A DNA stretch of 64,000 nucleotides. Origin: Eubacterium aggregans. Lineage in GTDB: Bacteria > Bacillota > Clostridia > Eubacteriales > Eubacteriaceae. The number at the start of each line of letters is the position of its first letter. The stretch's first letter is position 1. Shown piece after piece: positions 28,065 to 36,731 of the stretch. The position numbers and the translations under genes were made by a program. The notes under the pieces are model-generated. The model was not told the DNA's origin. It was given only the letters and a program-made list of their open reading frames with translations, and ran no database searches. The stretch is from positions 112,033-176,032 of the forward strand of contig NZ_FNRK01000003.1 of NCBI RefSeq assembly GCF_900107815.1, read 5' to 3'.

Positions 28065-30728
28065 TTGGCAGAACAAAAAGAGAAACAAAGTTATTTACTC
28101 TCAGTGGCCGAAGCAGAGGCCCTCACCGGCACCAATGCGGAAACCGGACTCAGTGATATTCAGGTGGAAGCCCTGAGGGCAGAGTACGGACCCAACCGCA
28201 TGGAAGAGGGCAAGCGAAAGTCACCCATTCGAATGTTCTTCGAGCAGTTTAAGGACTTCCTGATCATCGTTTTGATGGTTGCTGCCGTCATCTCTGGATT
28301 TTTAGGGGAAGTGAGTGATGCTGCTCTAATCATGGTCATCGTCATTTTGAACGCGGTCATCGGTGTGATTCAGGAAAATAAGGCCGAGGACGCCATGGAG
28401 GCCCTCAAGCGCATGACTATCCCTGAAGCTAAAGTTCTCCGGGGCGGTGTACAGCTGGTGGTGCCCTCTGAGGAATTGGTGCCAGGGGATATCGTTCTGC
28501 TGGATGCCGGGGATTTTGTACCGGCAGATGGCCGTCTGATTGAGGCGGCAACCCTGCAGATTCAGGAATCCGCTCTTACCGGAGAATCTGTCCCGGTGGA
28601 GAAAGAAAATATCGAAATCACCGATCCGGATACACCCTTAGGGGACCGGGTCAATACCGTGTTTTCCAGCAGTCTGGTCACCTATGGCCGGGGCCGTTTT
28701 ATTGTAACGGCGACGGGGATGAACACCGAAATAGGAAAAATTGCCGGGATGCTTCAGGGAACGGAAAGCACCCAAACCCCACTCCAGCGCAGTTTGGAAC
28801 AGCTGGGGAAGGTGTTGGCCGTGGGCGCTCTGGCCGCCTGTGCCGTTGTCTTTTTAGTGGGCCTTTTGCGCGGGGGCGATCCGCTGCTGCTCTTTATGAC
28901 CGCCGTCAGTTTGGCGGTAGCTGCCATTCCAGAGGGATTACCAGCTATCGTCACGGTGGTGCTGGCCCTGGGCACCCAGAAGCTTATTGCCAAGCACGCC
29001 ATTATCAGAAAGTTGCCAGCCGTGGAAACCCTGGGCTGCGCCTCGGTCATTTGTTCGGATAAAACCGGGACCCTGACTCAAAACCGCATGACCATTCGCA
29101 AGGTGTATGCCAACGAAGGGATTGTGGATGCAGAGAATATTATGGATGATGGCTTTACGGAAAGCGAGAAATTTGTTGTCCGAGTGGGCCAGCTGTGTAA
29201 CGATGCCTCCATTACCTACAATGGGGAAGAAACCGTAGAAATTGGGGATCCCACCGAGGTGGCCATGGTCGCCTATGCGAACCTCCTGGGATTTGATAAG
29301 AACGAATCCCTAATGACGGCTCCCCGGGTGGCAGAGCTTCCCTTTGACTCCGAACGGAAGCTGATGACCACCGTTCATAAATATGGGAATTCCTGGGTAG
29401 GCTATACCAAGGGGGCACCCGATGTGCTCCTCTCCCGTTGTACCCACTATTTAAAGGGCTCCGAGGTTCTGCCCATGGATGCTGCGGCCCAGGCCGAAAT
29501 ATTGGCGGCCAATACAGAAATGTCCGACGAAGCCTATCGGGTATTGGGATATGCCTTCCAACACTACATGGATGCCCCTGAGGTTACCATGGAGAATTTG
29601 GAAAACCATTTAATCTTTGCCGGTCTGACCGGGATGATCGATCCTCCCCGGGAAGAAGTCCGGGGAGCCATTACCGAATGTCACACGGCTGGCATTAAGA
29701 CGGTGATGATTACTGGGGACCATAAAAATACGGCAGTGGCCATTGCCAAGGATTTAAAGATTTTTGAAGAGGATAGTATTGCCCTTTCTGGTGTCGAGCT
29801 GGATGCACTGTCCGATGCCGAGCTTGAGCAGGAAATCGACCGCGTTGCTGTATACGCCCGGGTATCCCCGGAAAACAAGGTGCGCATCGTGGATACCTGG
29901 CAGAAGAGGGGGGCTGTCGTTGCCATGACCGGAGACGGGGTCAACGATGCCCCGGCGCTTAAGAAGGCGGATATCGGCTGTGCCATGGGAATAACGGGAA
30001 CCGATGTTTCCAAGGAGTCCGCAGATATGATTTTGACGGATGATAATTTTGCCACTATCGTATCGGCGGTGAAGGAAGGCCGGAATATTTACGAAAATAT
30101 CAAAAAGGCCGTTCATTTCCTGCTCTCCTGTAATATTGCGGAAATCCTTATTTTATTCTTTGCCACGGTAGTGGGCTGGGTGCAGCCCTTACTGCCCATC
30201 CATATTTTGTGGATCAACTTAATTACCGATAGCCTGCCGGCCTTGGCCTTAGGGGTTGAGAAAAATGATGAAGATATCATGGAACGGAAGCCGAGAAATC
30301 CCAAGGAAAGCATTTTTGCCCATGGTGTTGGCGGACGAATTATTTTTCAGGGAATCGTTCTGGCGGTTTTATCCCTTGGAGTATTCCATTACGGCCTGAC
30401 GCATTTCGGGGTTGACGTTGGACGGACCATGGTCTTTGCAGTGCTGGGGTTATCCCAACTGACCCATGTTCTCAATGTTCGTTCTGAAAGCAAATCCGTT
30501 TTTAGTAAAAAGTTCTTTACCAACCGCTATCTCTGGGGAGCTATTGGCATTTCCCTGGTGCTCCAGCTTTCCGTTATTCTGATTCCTGGTGCCCATGCTA
30601 TCTTTGATGTGACCACCTTAGATTTACGGGAATGGCTCATTGTCATTGGGGCATCCTTAGCACCCCTTGTGATTGTTGAAATTACAAAGCTTCTTGGACG
30701 GATATTCAATCAGGATGATAAGCACTAG
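28065..30728 (+). CDS. P2A-type Ca2+/Mn2+-transporting ATPase
   Basis: This 887-residue pump has all P-type landmarks: the actuator motif TGES (ESALTGESVPVEKEN near residue 170), AIPEGLPAIVTVVLALG in membrane segment 4, the phosphorylation motif ICSDKTGTLTQNRMT near 330 and the hinge MTGDGVNDAPALKKADIGCA near 620. NLITDSLPALALGVEKND in segment 6 carries the N and D ligands typical of SERCA/PMR1-like pumps. About ten membrane segments are present. It should export Ca2+ and/or Mn2+. The Mn-type riboswitch upstream argues that Mn2+ is the physiological signal. The start is TTG after AGGAGG with 5-6 base spacing. Confidence 0.93.
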   Translation: MAEQKEKQSYLLSVAEAEALTGTNAETGLSDIQVEALRAEYGPNRMEEGKRKSPIRMFFEQFKDFLIIVLMVAAVISGFLGEVSDAALIMVIVILNAVIGVIQENKAEDAMEALKRMTIPEAKVLRGGVQLVVPSEELVPGDIVLLDAGDFVPADGRLIEAATLQIQESALTGESVPVEKENIEITDPDTPLGDRVNTVFSSSLVTYGRGRFIVTATGMNTEIGKIAGMLQGTESTQTPLQRSLEQLGKVLAVGALAACAVVFLVGLLRGGDPLLLFMTAVSLAVAAIPEGLPAIVTVVLALGTQKLIAKHAIIRKLPAVETLGCASVICSDKTGTLTQNRMTIRKVYANEGIVDAENIMDDGFTESEKFVVRVGQLCNDASITYNGEETVEIGDPTEVAMVAYANLLGFDKNESLMTAPRVAELPFDSERKLMTTVHKYGNSWVGYTKGAPDVLLSRCTHYLKGSEVLPMDAAAQAEILAANTEMSDEAYRVLGYAFQHYMDAPEVTMENLENHLIFAGLTGMIDPPREEVRGAITECHTAGIKTVMITGDHKNTAVAIAKDLKIFEEDSIALSGVELDALSDAELEQEIDRVAVYARVSPENKVRIVDTWQKRGAVVAMTGDGVNDAPALKKADIGCAMGITGTDVSKESADMILTDDNFATIVSAVKEGRNIYENIKKAVHFLLSCNIAEILILFFATVVGWVQPLLPIHILWINLITDSLPALALGVEKNDEDIMERKPRNPKESIFAHGVGGRIIFQGIVLAVLSLGVFHYGLTHFGVDVGRTMVFAVLGLSQLTHVLNVRSESKSVFSKKFFTNRYLWGAIGISLVLQLSVILIPGAHAIFDVTTLDLREWLIVIGASLAPLVIVEITKLLGRIFNQDDKH

Positions 30729-30808
30729 GCGGACTTGTCCGGTTGAGGAAAGTATTTTTTAAAATTTAGAGACGGTGCATGCTGCTTTCACCATCGGAGG
30801 AGTAAGTG

Positions 30809-30845
30809 GCCATGGAGAATTAAGTCGTTCTCCATGGCTTTTTTT
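30809..30845 (+). terminator. Terminator after the cation ATPase
   Basis: GCCATGGAGAA (30809-30819) pairs perfectly with TTCTCCATGGC (30828-30838) and is followed by seven T residues. The 80 bases between the gene and this hairpin contain nothing else I recognise. Confidence 0.88.
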
Positions 30846-30894
30846 AATCCCGTGGTCAAAGGAAAATAAAAACAGTAGAAGTTTATGGAAATTG

Positions 30895-30903
30895 TGCTAT
30901 AAT
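30895..30903 (+). promoter_or_regulatory. Extended -10 promoter of the panDC leader
   Basis: TGCTATAAT is an extended -10 element with no convincing -35 box. It lies about 195 bases before panD and 34 bases before the structured leader. Confidence 0.55.
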
Positions 30904-30936
30904 ATCCGCGGAGATAGTATTCTTAAGAAACTATAC

Positions 30937-31071
30937 TTCATCTGATGCACTGTTAATGCAATCGTTACAACGAGGTTGGGCCTGTATTTTTTTTAGAATG
31001 GGACCCACAGAGATACAATGATCACAGGATGAACACATCAGCGTCTTTGCGATTCGTTGAGGTGTTTTTTT
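30937..31071 (+). promoter_or_regulatory. Structured leader with terminator before panD: candidate riboswitch
   Basis: TTCATCTG (30937-30944) can pair with CAGGATGAA (31025-31033, one bulged G) to close a domain holding small hairpins (TGCA-CTGTTAA-TGCA, TCGTT-AC-AACGA) and a TGTAT/ATACA helix. The 3' strand of that closing stem overlaps AACACATCA (31032-31040), the 5' arm of an intrinsic terminator whose other arm is TGAGGTGTT (31058-31066) followed by T residues. Closing stem and terminator are therefore mutually exclusive. This is the layout of a transcriptional riboswitch. I do not recognise a characterised aptamer; the orphan pan motif upstream of pantothenate genes is one possibility that I could not verify. 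Confidence 0.6.
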
Positions 31072-31098
31072 GTTGTATATCATGAAAGGATTGCATCA

Positions 31099-31395
31099 AT
31101 GACAGTAACCTTATTACAAGGTAAGATACACCGTGCAACGGTGACCCAGGCAGCATTGGATTATATTGGCAGTATTACCGTGGACCAGGATTTGCTGGAT
31201 GCTGCGGGGATTTTAGAGTATCAGGAGGTTCAGATTGTCGCTGTAGGAGATAAAGTCATCATTATGGCTGATGGGACCTATGCGCCTGAGGAGGCAGCAG
31301 CCCACAGGCCAAACGTTGTTTTTGTGGATGAGGAGAATGCCATTGGCCGGTGTATGCATTATGAGCAGCATGGTCGATTAGAGGATATGGCTTAA
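31099..31395 (+). CDS. panD: Aspartate 1-decarboxylase homologue with an internal deletion
   Basis: PanD makes beta-alanine from aspartate and self-cleaves at a Gly-Ser bond to form its pyruvoyl group. This 98-residue version has a perfect N-terminal part: [11 protein letters not shown] with Lys9, and the cleavage site YIGSITVD with Gly24-Ser25. After QEVQIV it jumps directly to GDKVII near the usual residue 80. About 33 residues are missing compared with the usual 127, including the segment with the substrate-binding Arg54, the proton donor Tyr58 and the conserved CLNGAAARL loop. The frame is intact, and the promoter, leader and AAAGGA site are intact. It is very unlikely to be an active decarboxylase. 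The start is the ATG at 31099. Confidence 0.8.
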   Translation: MTVTLLQGKIHRATVTQAALDYIGSITVDQDLLDAAGILEYQEVQIVAVGDKVIIMADGTYAPEEAAAHRPNVVFVDEENAIGRCMHYEQHGRLEDMA

Positions 31396-31446
31396 CAGGA
31401 ATCAGAAGAGAGGCTATCTCCAAATCCAAAAAAGGACGTATTAAAA

Positions 31447-32010
31447 ATGAAGATTTCAGTAAGTATTCCAGAGGTAAAGCAATGGGTTAAGGCTCAGAAG
31501 ATTGCAGGAAAGACCGTCGGATTGGTGCCGACGATGGGGTACCTCCATGAGGGTCATGCCAGCTTAATCAAAAGGTGTCTGGCAGAGAATGATGTCGTGG
31601 TTGTTTCCAACTTCGTCAATCCGACTCAGTTTGGAGTTGGTGAGGATCTGGCGGATTATCCTCGGGATTTTAATCAGGACTGCACATTGTGTGAGGCACT
31701 GGGGGTGGACATGGTGTTCCATCCCGATTCCCAGGAGATGTATAATGCTCCCCATGTTTCGGTCGCCGTTGATACCTTATCGGAAACCCTTTGTGGGAAA
31801 ACCCGTCCCATCCATTTTTCCGGAGTGTGTACGGTGGTGTGCAAGCTCTTCAATATTGTGGCCCCAGACCGGGCATACTTTGGGGAGAAGGACGCCCAGC
31901 AGTTGGCCATTATCAGAAAAATGGTGGAGGATCTTAATTTCGATATAGAGGTGATTGGTTGTCCAATCGTGCGGGAGGATACCAAGATTCAGCCTGAAGC
32001 GACGATCTAG
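31447..32010 (+). pseudogene. panC: Pantoate-beta-alanine ligase, C-terminal domain missing
   Basis: PanC joins pantoate and beta-alanine using ATP. This 187-residue product contains the complete N-terminal Rossmann domain: VPTMGYLHEGHASLI (HIGH-type motif), FVNPTQFG, YPRDF, and RAYFGEKDAQQ. It stops just after IVRE, where family members continue with a LALSSRN-like (KMSKS-type) loop and about 95 more residues. The last residues, DTKIQPEATI, do not match the family, so a deletion or frameshift joined foreign codons to a stop. A strong terminator follows 15 bases later. The gene lies 51 bases after the equally damaged panD, and no panB is in the window. Confidence 0.8.
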
Positions 32011-32025
32011 TTTGATTTAACTAAA

Positions 32026-32074
32026 AAAAGCTCTGCCATTGAGGTGACACGACCGCCTGTGGCAGAGCTTTTTT
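32026..32074. terminator. Bidirectional terminator after panC
   Basis: AAAAGCTCTGCCA (32026-32038) pairs with TGGCAGAGCTTTT (32060-32072) with A and T runs on both sides; it also serves the convergent DUF4364 gene. Confidence 0.88.
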
Positions 32075-32098
32075 ATGAAATAAAATATTGTGAAAACC

Positions 32099-32620
32099 TT
32101 AAGTTAAATCCTTTAAAATGGCAGCATAAATCTTTTGGGTATTTCCCTTCCATTTTTCACACATAGCCACTGCCTCTTCCTTGGTAGGGGTGTTGACGCT
32201 GATGGACATCAGTGCGATCCCATTCTCTGAAAGACTAAGGGATACTTGGAAATCGTAGGGGCCGTTTTTTTTGTAATCTGCCGTGGTGTACACCTCATTT
32301 AAAATCTTGTTCCGGCTTTCCAGAATATATCGGTCCAGCATTTCCTGGAGATACATGGGGATCTTATCTAAAAGCAACTCCAGGGTTTTATTTCCGTCAG
32401 CGGTGTTCGTTAAAATTTCTTTTTCGTCACCATCTTCGGTTTTCTGGATGAGCTGCTCTCCCAGGAGGGCATCAATATAAAGCTGAATATCAAAATAGCT
32501 GATCTGCACATTCTGAATAATAATGTAAGCCAGCTGTTCCCGGGTGATGCCAGTTTTGATTTTATTGAGTACATATAATATAATAAGTTTATCTTCTGTT
32601 TGATGGAATGGATTCAGCAT
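32099..32620 (-). CDS. DUF4364 family protein
   Basis: This 173-residue protein starts MLNPFHQTEDKLIILYVLNK and contains a winged-helix-like N-terminal part (LAYIIIQNVQISYFDIQLY), as in the DUF4364 family of Clostridia, followed by an alpha/beta region. The function is unknown; the fold suggests DNA binding. The start is the ATG preceded by AGGAG with 7-base spacing; the longer reading frame upstream lacks a ribosome site. A minus-strand TATAAT is just upstream, in the gap to the divergent Fe-S gene. Confidence 0.78.
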   Translation of the reverse strand: MLNPFHQTEDKLIILYVLNKIKTGITREQLAYIIIQNVQISYFDIQLYIDALLGEQLIQKTEDGDEKEILTNTADGNKTLELLLDKIPMYLQEMLDRYILESRNKILNEVYTTADYKKNGPYDFQVSLSLSENGIALMSISVNTPTKEEAVAMCEKWKGNTQKIYAAILKDLT

Positions 32621-32689
32621 CGCACTGCTCCTTTCTGCATCATTATAGCACAAAGGACCATGGAACGAAAGAAAGGTTGGTCGAATAAC

Positions 32690-33391
32690 GTGAAAAAAAA
32701 ACAAATTATCCTTCAAGTTTCAGATATTGTCCGTCATCGTGGGGTTGGGGATTTTGGATTTGCGGATATTTCAATATTGGATAAGGATGAGGGACGGGGT
32801 TATGGACAGGCCATATCCCTTGTTTTCCCTTTATCCCGGGGAATTTTATCCGAGGTAGAGACGGAGCCGACCATTACCTATTTCCACCATTACCGCACCA
32901 TGAATCGTCTCATTGACGATACAACCCTTCAGCTGGCCCTATTTTTAGAGCGACAGGGTTACCGGGCATATCCGGTGCCAGCGTCCCAGTCGGATCCTGA
33001 GACCGGAGGGTATCGGGCGGTCTTTTCCCATAAGACAGCGGCGGTGCTTTCTGGAATGGGCTGGATTGGAAAAAGCGCCCTCTTCATCCATAGCCGTTAT
33101 GGTCCGGCCGTTCGCTTGGGGACGGTGCTGACGGATGCTCCTTTGGGGAGTGGTTCAGAGCCCATGGAAAGCCGCTGCGGCCAGTGTACCCGCTGCCGGG
33201 ATGTTTGCCCGGCACAAGCTATCGAGGGTGTCAAGTGGCAGATGGGGATGGCTAGAAATCAGTTGATCGATGTGCGCGCTTGTAGTACACATATGAAAGA
33301 AGCTTATCAGCATATTGGCCGAGGCGTGGTTTGTGGTTTGTGTATGGTTCACTGTCCCTTTGGGGCAATACAGAAAGAAAAGGTACAATGA
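32690..33391 (+). CDS. Epoxyqueuosine-reductase-like double [4Fe-4S] protein, copy 1
   Basis: This protein of about 233 residues resembles the core of QueG: a DUF1730-like N-terminal part, the motif SGMGWIGKSALFIH near residue 125, and eight cysteines for two [4Fe-4S] clusters (CGQCTRCRDVCP and CGLCMVHCP plus one more). It lacks the C-terminal HEAT-like part and is much shorter than E. coli QueG (379 residues), so it is probably a paralogue, not the queuosine enzyme. The GTG at 32690 is chosen because it gives the paralogue-like N-terminus; an ATG at 32660 is the alternative. It overlaps copy 2 by four bases (ATGA). Confidence 0.8.
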   Translation: MKKKQIILQVSDIVRHRGVGDFGFADISILDKDEGRGYGQAISLVFPLSRGILSEVETEPTITYFHHYRTMNRLIDDTTLQLALFLERQGYRAYPVPASQSDPETGGYRAVFSHKTAAVLSGMGWIGKSALFIHSRYGPAVRLGTVLTDAPLGSGSEPMESRCGQCTRCRDVCPAQAIEGVKWQMGMARNQLIDVRACSTHMKEAYQHIGRGVVCGLCMVHCPFGAIQKEKVQ

Positions 33392-34104
33392 TTATGAATG
33401 GAATCAAAGAGAAAGTTCGTCAAAAGGCTATGGAAATGGGGGCGATTGATGTGGGCTGGGCCGATTTAGAAGCAGCTTCAGTATTGGCACCGGATGGCTT
33501 TAAGCAAGCATTATGCATTGTGGTGCCGCTCAATCGCGGGGTAATCAGCCATATTCAGGAAACACCGACCCATGCCTACTATGCCCATTATGTATCCGTC
33601 AATCGTCTGATTGATGATATCACCCTGCAGCTGGCATTGCTCCTGGAGGCAGAGGGATACCCTGCCCAGGCCATTCCTGCCGGCCCGCCAATGCTATCTG
33701 ATGATACGGTCCTCCATGGTCTGTTCCAGCATAAGACTACTGCGGTGCTGTCTGGGATGGGATGGATTGGAAAGAGTGCCCTTTTTCTCCACCGGGAGTA
33801 TGGGTCCGGGGTCCGGCTGGGTTCTGTACTCACCACCACAGCGCTCCCCATTGAAAATAAGCCCATGGAGAGCCAATGTGGAGGGTGCCGGATTTGTACC
33901 CGGGTGTGCCCCTCTGGTGCTATTAAGGGAGAGAAGTGGGAGCTTGGCATGGAGCGGGAGACCCTCTTTGATGCCCTGAAATGCGATACTTATATCAATA
34001 CCCATCATGAAGAAATTGCCCATCAAATGGTCTGTGGCCTGTGTATGGCCCATTGCCCTTTTACGAAAGGAACGAGGAAGCTTGATGAATCCCTACGAAA
34101 TTAA
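33388..34104 (+). CDS. Epoxyqueuosine-reductase-like double [4Fe-4S] protein, copy 2
   Basis: This 238-residue protein is a clear tandem paralogue of its upstream neighbour. Shared blocks include YYAHYVSVNRLIDDITLQLA, SGMGWIGKSALFLH, the cluster ligands CGGCRICTRVCP and the C-terminal CGLCMAHCP. The strict conservation of all eight cysteines in both copies argues that both are functional. It starts in an ATGA overlap with copy 1 and itself overlaps the DUF512 gene by 20 bases, so three Fe-S proteins are translationally linked. Substrate unknown; cobalamin-dependent QueG-type reduction is the nearest known chemistry. Confidence 0.8.
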   Translation: MIMNGIKEKVRQKAMEMGAIDVGWADLEAASVLAPDGFKQALCIVVPLNRGVISHIQETPTHAYYAHYVSVNRLIDDITLQLALLLEAEGYPAQAIPAGPPMLSDDTVLHGLFQHKTTAVLSGMGWIGKSALFLHREYGSGVRLGSVLTTTALPIENKPMESQCGGCRICTRVCPSGAIKGEKWELGMERETLFDALKCDTYINTHHEEIAHQMVCGLCMAHCPFTKGTRKLDESLRN

Positions 34105-35404
34105 GGAACTAAGCCCAACGGGTGTGCTGGCAGAAATGGGGGTAGAGCAGGGAGACCTGCTCTTATCCATTAATGGCCGGGGTGTGGTGGATGAATTGGA
34201 TATCCGTTTTTTAGGCGGGGAAGAGGAAATTTTGGTGGAGGTCCAAAAGCCCAACGGTGAAATTTGGGAGTTGGAAATCGAAAAGGAGAGCGATGAATCC
34301 CTGGGCCTTAACTGTGATGGGGGGACTTTGGGAATCCGCCGCTGCCGAAATAATTGTATCTTTTGCTTTATTGACCAGATGCCACCGGGAATGCGGGATA
34401 CTTTATATATTAAAGATGATGACGAGCGTCTGTCTTTTCTCCAGGGGAATTATGTGACATTGACCAATCTTAGCGAAGAGCTGAAGCGACGTATCGTTGA
34501 TTATCATATCATGCCCATCAATATTTCCATTCACACCACGGACCCGGAGCTGCGGTGTAAAATGTTGGGCAACCGCTTTGCTGGGAGTATCCTGGAAGAT
34601 TTAGCCTTTTTTTCCAAACATCAGATCCAAATGAATGGCCAAATTGTGATGTGCCCTGGTTATAATGATGGAGAAGCCCTGAAGAAAACCCTGGAGGACG
34701 TCATGGTCTTTCATCCTTGGCTTGAGTCCCTATCCGTCGTTCCGGTGGGACTGAGCAGCTATCGGGAAGGACTGCCTGCCTTGTACCCGGTGGACGCTAA
34801 AAAAGCAGCTGAAACCTTGGATATTATAAAGGGAGTACAGGCCAAAATGCTGGTCCAATACGGTGTGCGATTTGTCTTTCCCAGCGATGAGTTCTTTCTC
34901 TTGGCAGGACAAGACCTGCCCGGAGAAGACTATTACGGGGACTTCAGCCAGTTAGAAAATGGTGTCGGTATGATGACGGATTTTAAGGCGGGCCTTAGGG
35001 ATGCTTTGGCAGCCGTAACCCCAGAGTCTAAGGGGAGCCATCGCTTTGGGATTATTACCGGGGTGCTGGCAAAGGGGTTTATGGAGGATTGTGCAAAGGC
35101 TATTGAGGAAGTTTACCCCCGTGCGGATATTGCGGTGCTTCCCATCAAAAACAATCACTTTGGACCCTCTATCACCGTATGTGGACTTGTTACCGGTGGG
35201 GACATTGTCGTCCAGGTTCCAAAAGAAAATGAAATAGAGACTTATTTTATTCCGGAAAATATGGTAAGATATGGGACTGAAGATTTCTTAGATGATATGA
35301 CGCTGGGGTCATTGTCCCAAGCCCTTGGGGCGGAGGTCGCTATGGTTCCCGTTCGGGGAGAAGCTTTGGCAGAAGCCGTTGCCCAGCGATTAATAGGAGG
35401 ATAA
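34085..35404 (+). CDS. DUF512 protein: PDZ + radical-SAM-like Fe-S protein
   Basis: This 439-residue protein begins with a PDZ-like domain (LAEMGVEQGDLLLSINGRGV near residue 15), then has a radical-SAM-type cysteine cluster CRNNCIFCFIDQMPPGMR near residue 85 and a C-terminal DUF512 domain. Proteins of this family stand next to der in very many Clostridia, as here (der starts 2 bases after its stop), but have no established function; a role with ribosome assembly or an RNA modification has been suggested only by context. The start is the ATG at 34085, after GAGGAAG, which lies inside the preceding gene. Confidence 0.87.
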   Translation: MNPYEIKELSPTGVLAEMGVEQGDLLLSINGRGVVDELDIRFLGGEEEILVEVQKPNGEIWELEIEKESDESLGLNCDGGTLGIRRCRNNCIFCFIDQMPPGMRDTLYIKDDDERLSFLQGNYVTLTNLSEELKRRIVDYHIMPINISIHTTDPELRCKMLGNRFAGSILEDLAFFSKHQIQMNGQIVMCPGYNDGEALKKTLEDVMVFHPWLESLSVVPVGLSSYREGLPALYPVDAKKAAETLDIIKGVQAKMLVQYGVRFVFPSDEFFLLAGQDLPGEDYYGDFSQLENGVGMMTDFKAGLRDALAAVTPESKGSHRFGIITGVLAKGFMEDCAKAIEEVYPRADIAVLPIKNNHFGPSITVCGLVTGGDIVVQVPKENEIETYFIPENMVRYGTEDFLDDMTLGSLSQALGAEVAMVPVRGEALAEAVAQRLIGG

Positions 35405-35405
35405 T

Positions 35406-36731
35406 ATGGCAAAACCAATTGTTGCCGTCGTCGGACGGCCAAATGTAGGAAAATCAACCCTATTCAATAAACTGGTAGGGGAACGCATCGCCATTGTGGA
35501 GGATACCCCAGGGGTCACCCGGGATCGTATTATTTCCGATGCGGAGTGGCAAAATCATCATTTTACGCTGATTGATACCGGTGGGATTGAACCGGCGGCC
35601 AAGGATGATATTTTATTCCAGATGCGGGTGCAGGCAGAGGTCGCTATGGATATGGCGGATTTGATTCTGCTTTTAGTGGATGGCCGGGGCGGAATGACCG
35701 CTGCCGATGAAGAAGTCGCAGGGATGATCCGCAAGCGTGGGAAAAATGTCGTCCTGGCAGTGAACAAGTTAGATACTAAGAATTTAGAGGATGCTCTTTA
35801 TGAATTTTATACCCTGGGTCTTGGGGAGCCCCTTCCGATTTCCGGGGAGCAGGGTCTGGGTCTGGGAGACCTGCTGGATGCCATCATCGAGAAGGTCAAA
35901 AAAGTCTATGATGAAGAGGAGCAGGAGGATAACCACCTGAAGGTGGCCGTTGTTGGGAAGCCCAACGCCGGAAAATCCACCCTGATTAATAAGATGTTGG
36001 GAGAGGACCGCCTCATCGTCAGTGATGTGGCTGGAACCACCCGGGATGCCGTGGATACGGATGTGAAGTACCATGGAAAAATCTATACCTTAATCGATAC
36101 TGCCGGATTACGCCGTAAAAACAAAATTTACGATGATATCGAGCGATACAGTATCATTCGGGCGGTGGCCGCTGTGGAACGGGCGGATGTTGTTTTGATT
36201 TTGATCGACGCAGAACAGGGGGTCACCGAGCAAGACAGTAAGATTGCCGGCATTGCCCACAATCGTTCCAAGCCTTCGATTATTGTGGTTAACAAATGGG
36301 ATTCTGTGGCCAAGGATGATAAGACCATGAAAAAGATGACCGAGGATATCCGGAAAACCCTTTCCTTTATGCCTTATGCCCCCATGATGTTCATCTCAGC
36401 CAAGACCGGACAGCGGGTATCCCAGCTCTATGAAAAAATTGATTTCGTCAAGTCCCAGAGCGAAAAACGCATCAGCACCGGGAAGCTTAATGAAGCCATT
36501 ACCAGCTTCGTCATGATGAAGCAGCCACCGTCTAAAAGTGGCCGCAGGCTGAAGATTTTCTACGCTTCCCAGCCAGCAATCAATCCGCCGACCTTTGTGC
36601 TCTTTGTCAATGATGCCTCCCTCATGCACTTTTCCTATGAGCGTTATCTGGAGAACAAAATCAACGAGACCTTTGATTTCTTTGGAACGCCTATCCGGCT
36701 ATTCATCCGGGAACGGAAAGAGAAGAATTAG
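35406..36731 (+). CDS. der: Ribosome-biogenesis GTPase Der (EngA)
   Basis: This 441-residue protein has two tandem GTPase domains: GRPNVGKSTLFNKL, DTPGVTRD and NKLD in the first, and GKPNAGKSTLINKML, DVAGTTRDAVDT and NKWD in the second. A C-terminal KH-like domain ends in RLFIRERKEKN. It acts in 50S ribosome assembly. AGGAGG precedes the ATG. Its stop codon overlaps the stop of the convergent Gx-transporter gene, and I see no terminator between them, so the two transcripts must overlap. Confidence 0.97.
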   Translation: MAKPIVAVVGRPNVGKSTLFNKLVGERIAIVEDTPGVTRDRIISDAEWQNHHFTLIDTGGIEPAAKDDILFQMRVQAEVAMDMADLILLLVDGRGGMTAADEEVAGMIRKRGKNVVLAVNKLDTKNLEDALYEFYTLGLGEPLPISGEQGLGLGDLLDAIIEKVKKVYDEEEQEDNHLKVAVVGKPNAGKSTLINKMLGEDRLIVSDVAGTTRDAVDTDVKYHGKIYTLIDTAGLRRKNKIYDDIERYSIIRAVAAVERADVVLILIDAEQGVTEQDSKIAGIAHNRSKPSIIVVNKWDSVAKDDKTMKKMTEDIRKTLSFMPYAPMMFISAKTGQRVSQLYEKIDFVKSQSEKRISTGKLNEAITSFVMMKQPPSKSGRRLKIFYASQPAINPPTFVLFVNDASLMHFSYERYLENKINETFDFFGTPIRLFIRERKEKN

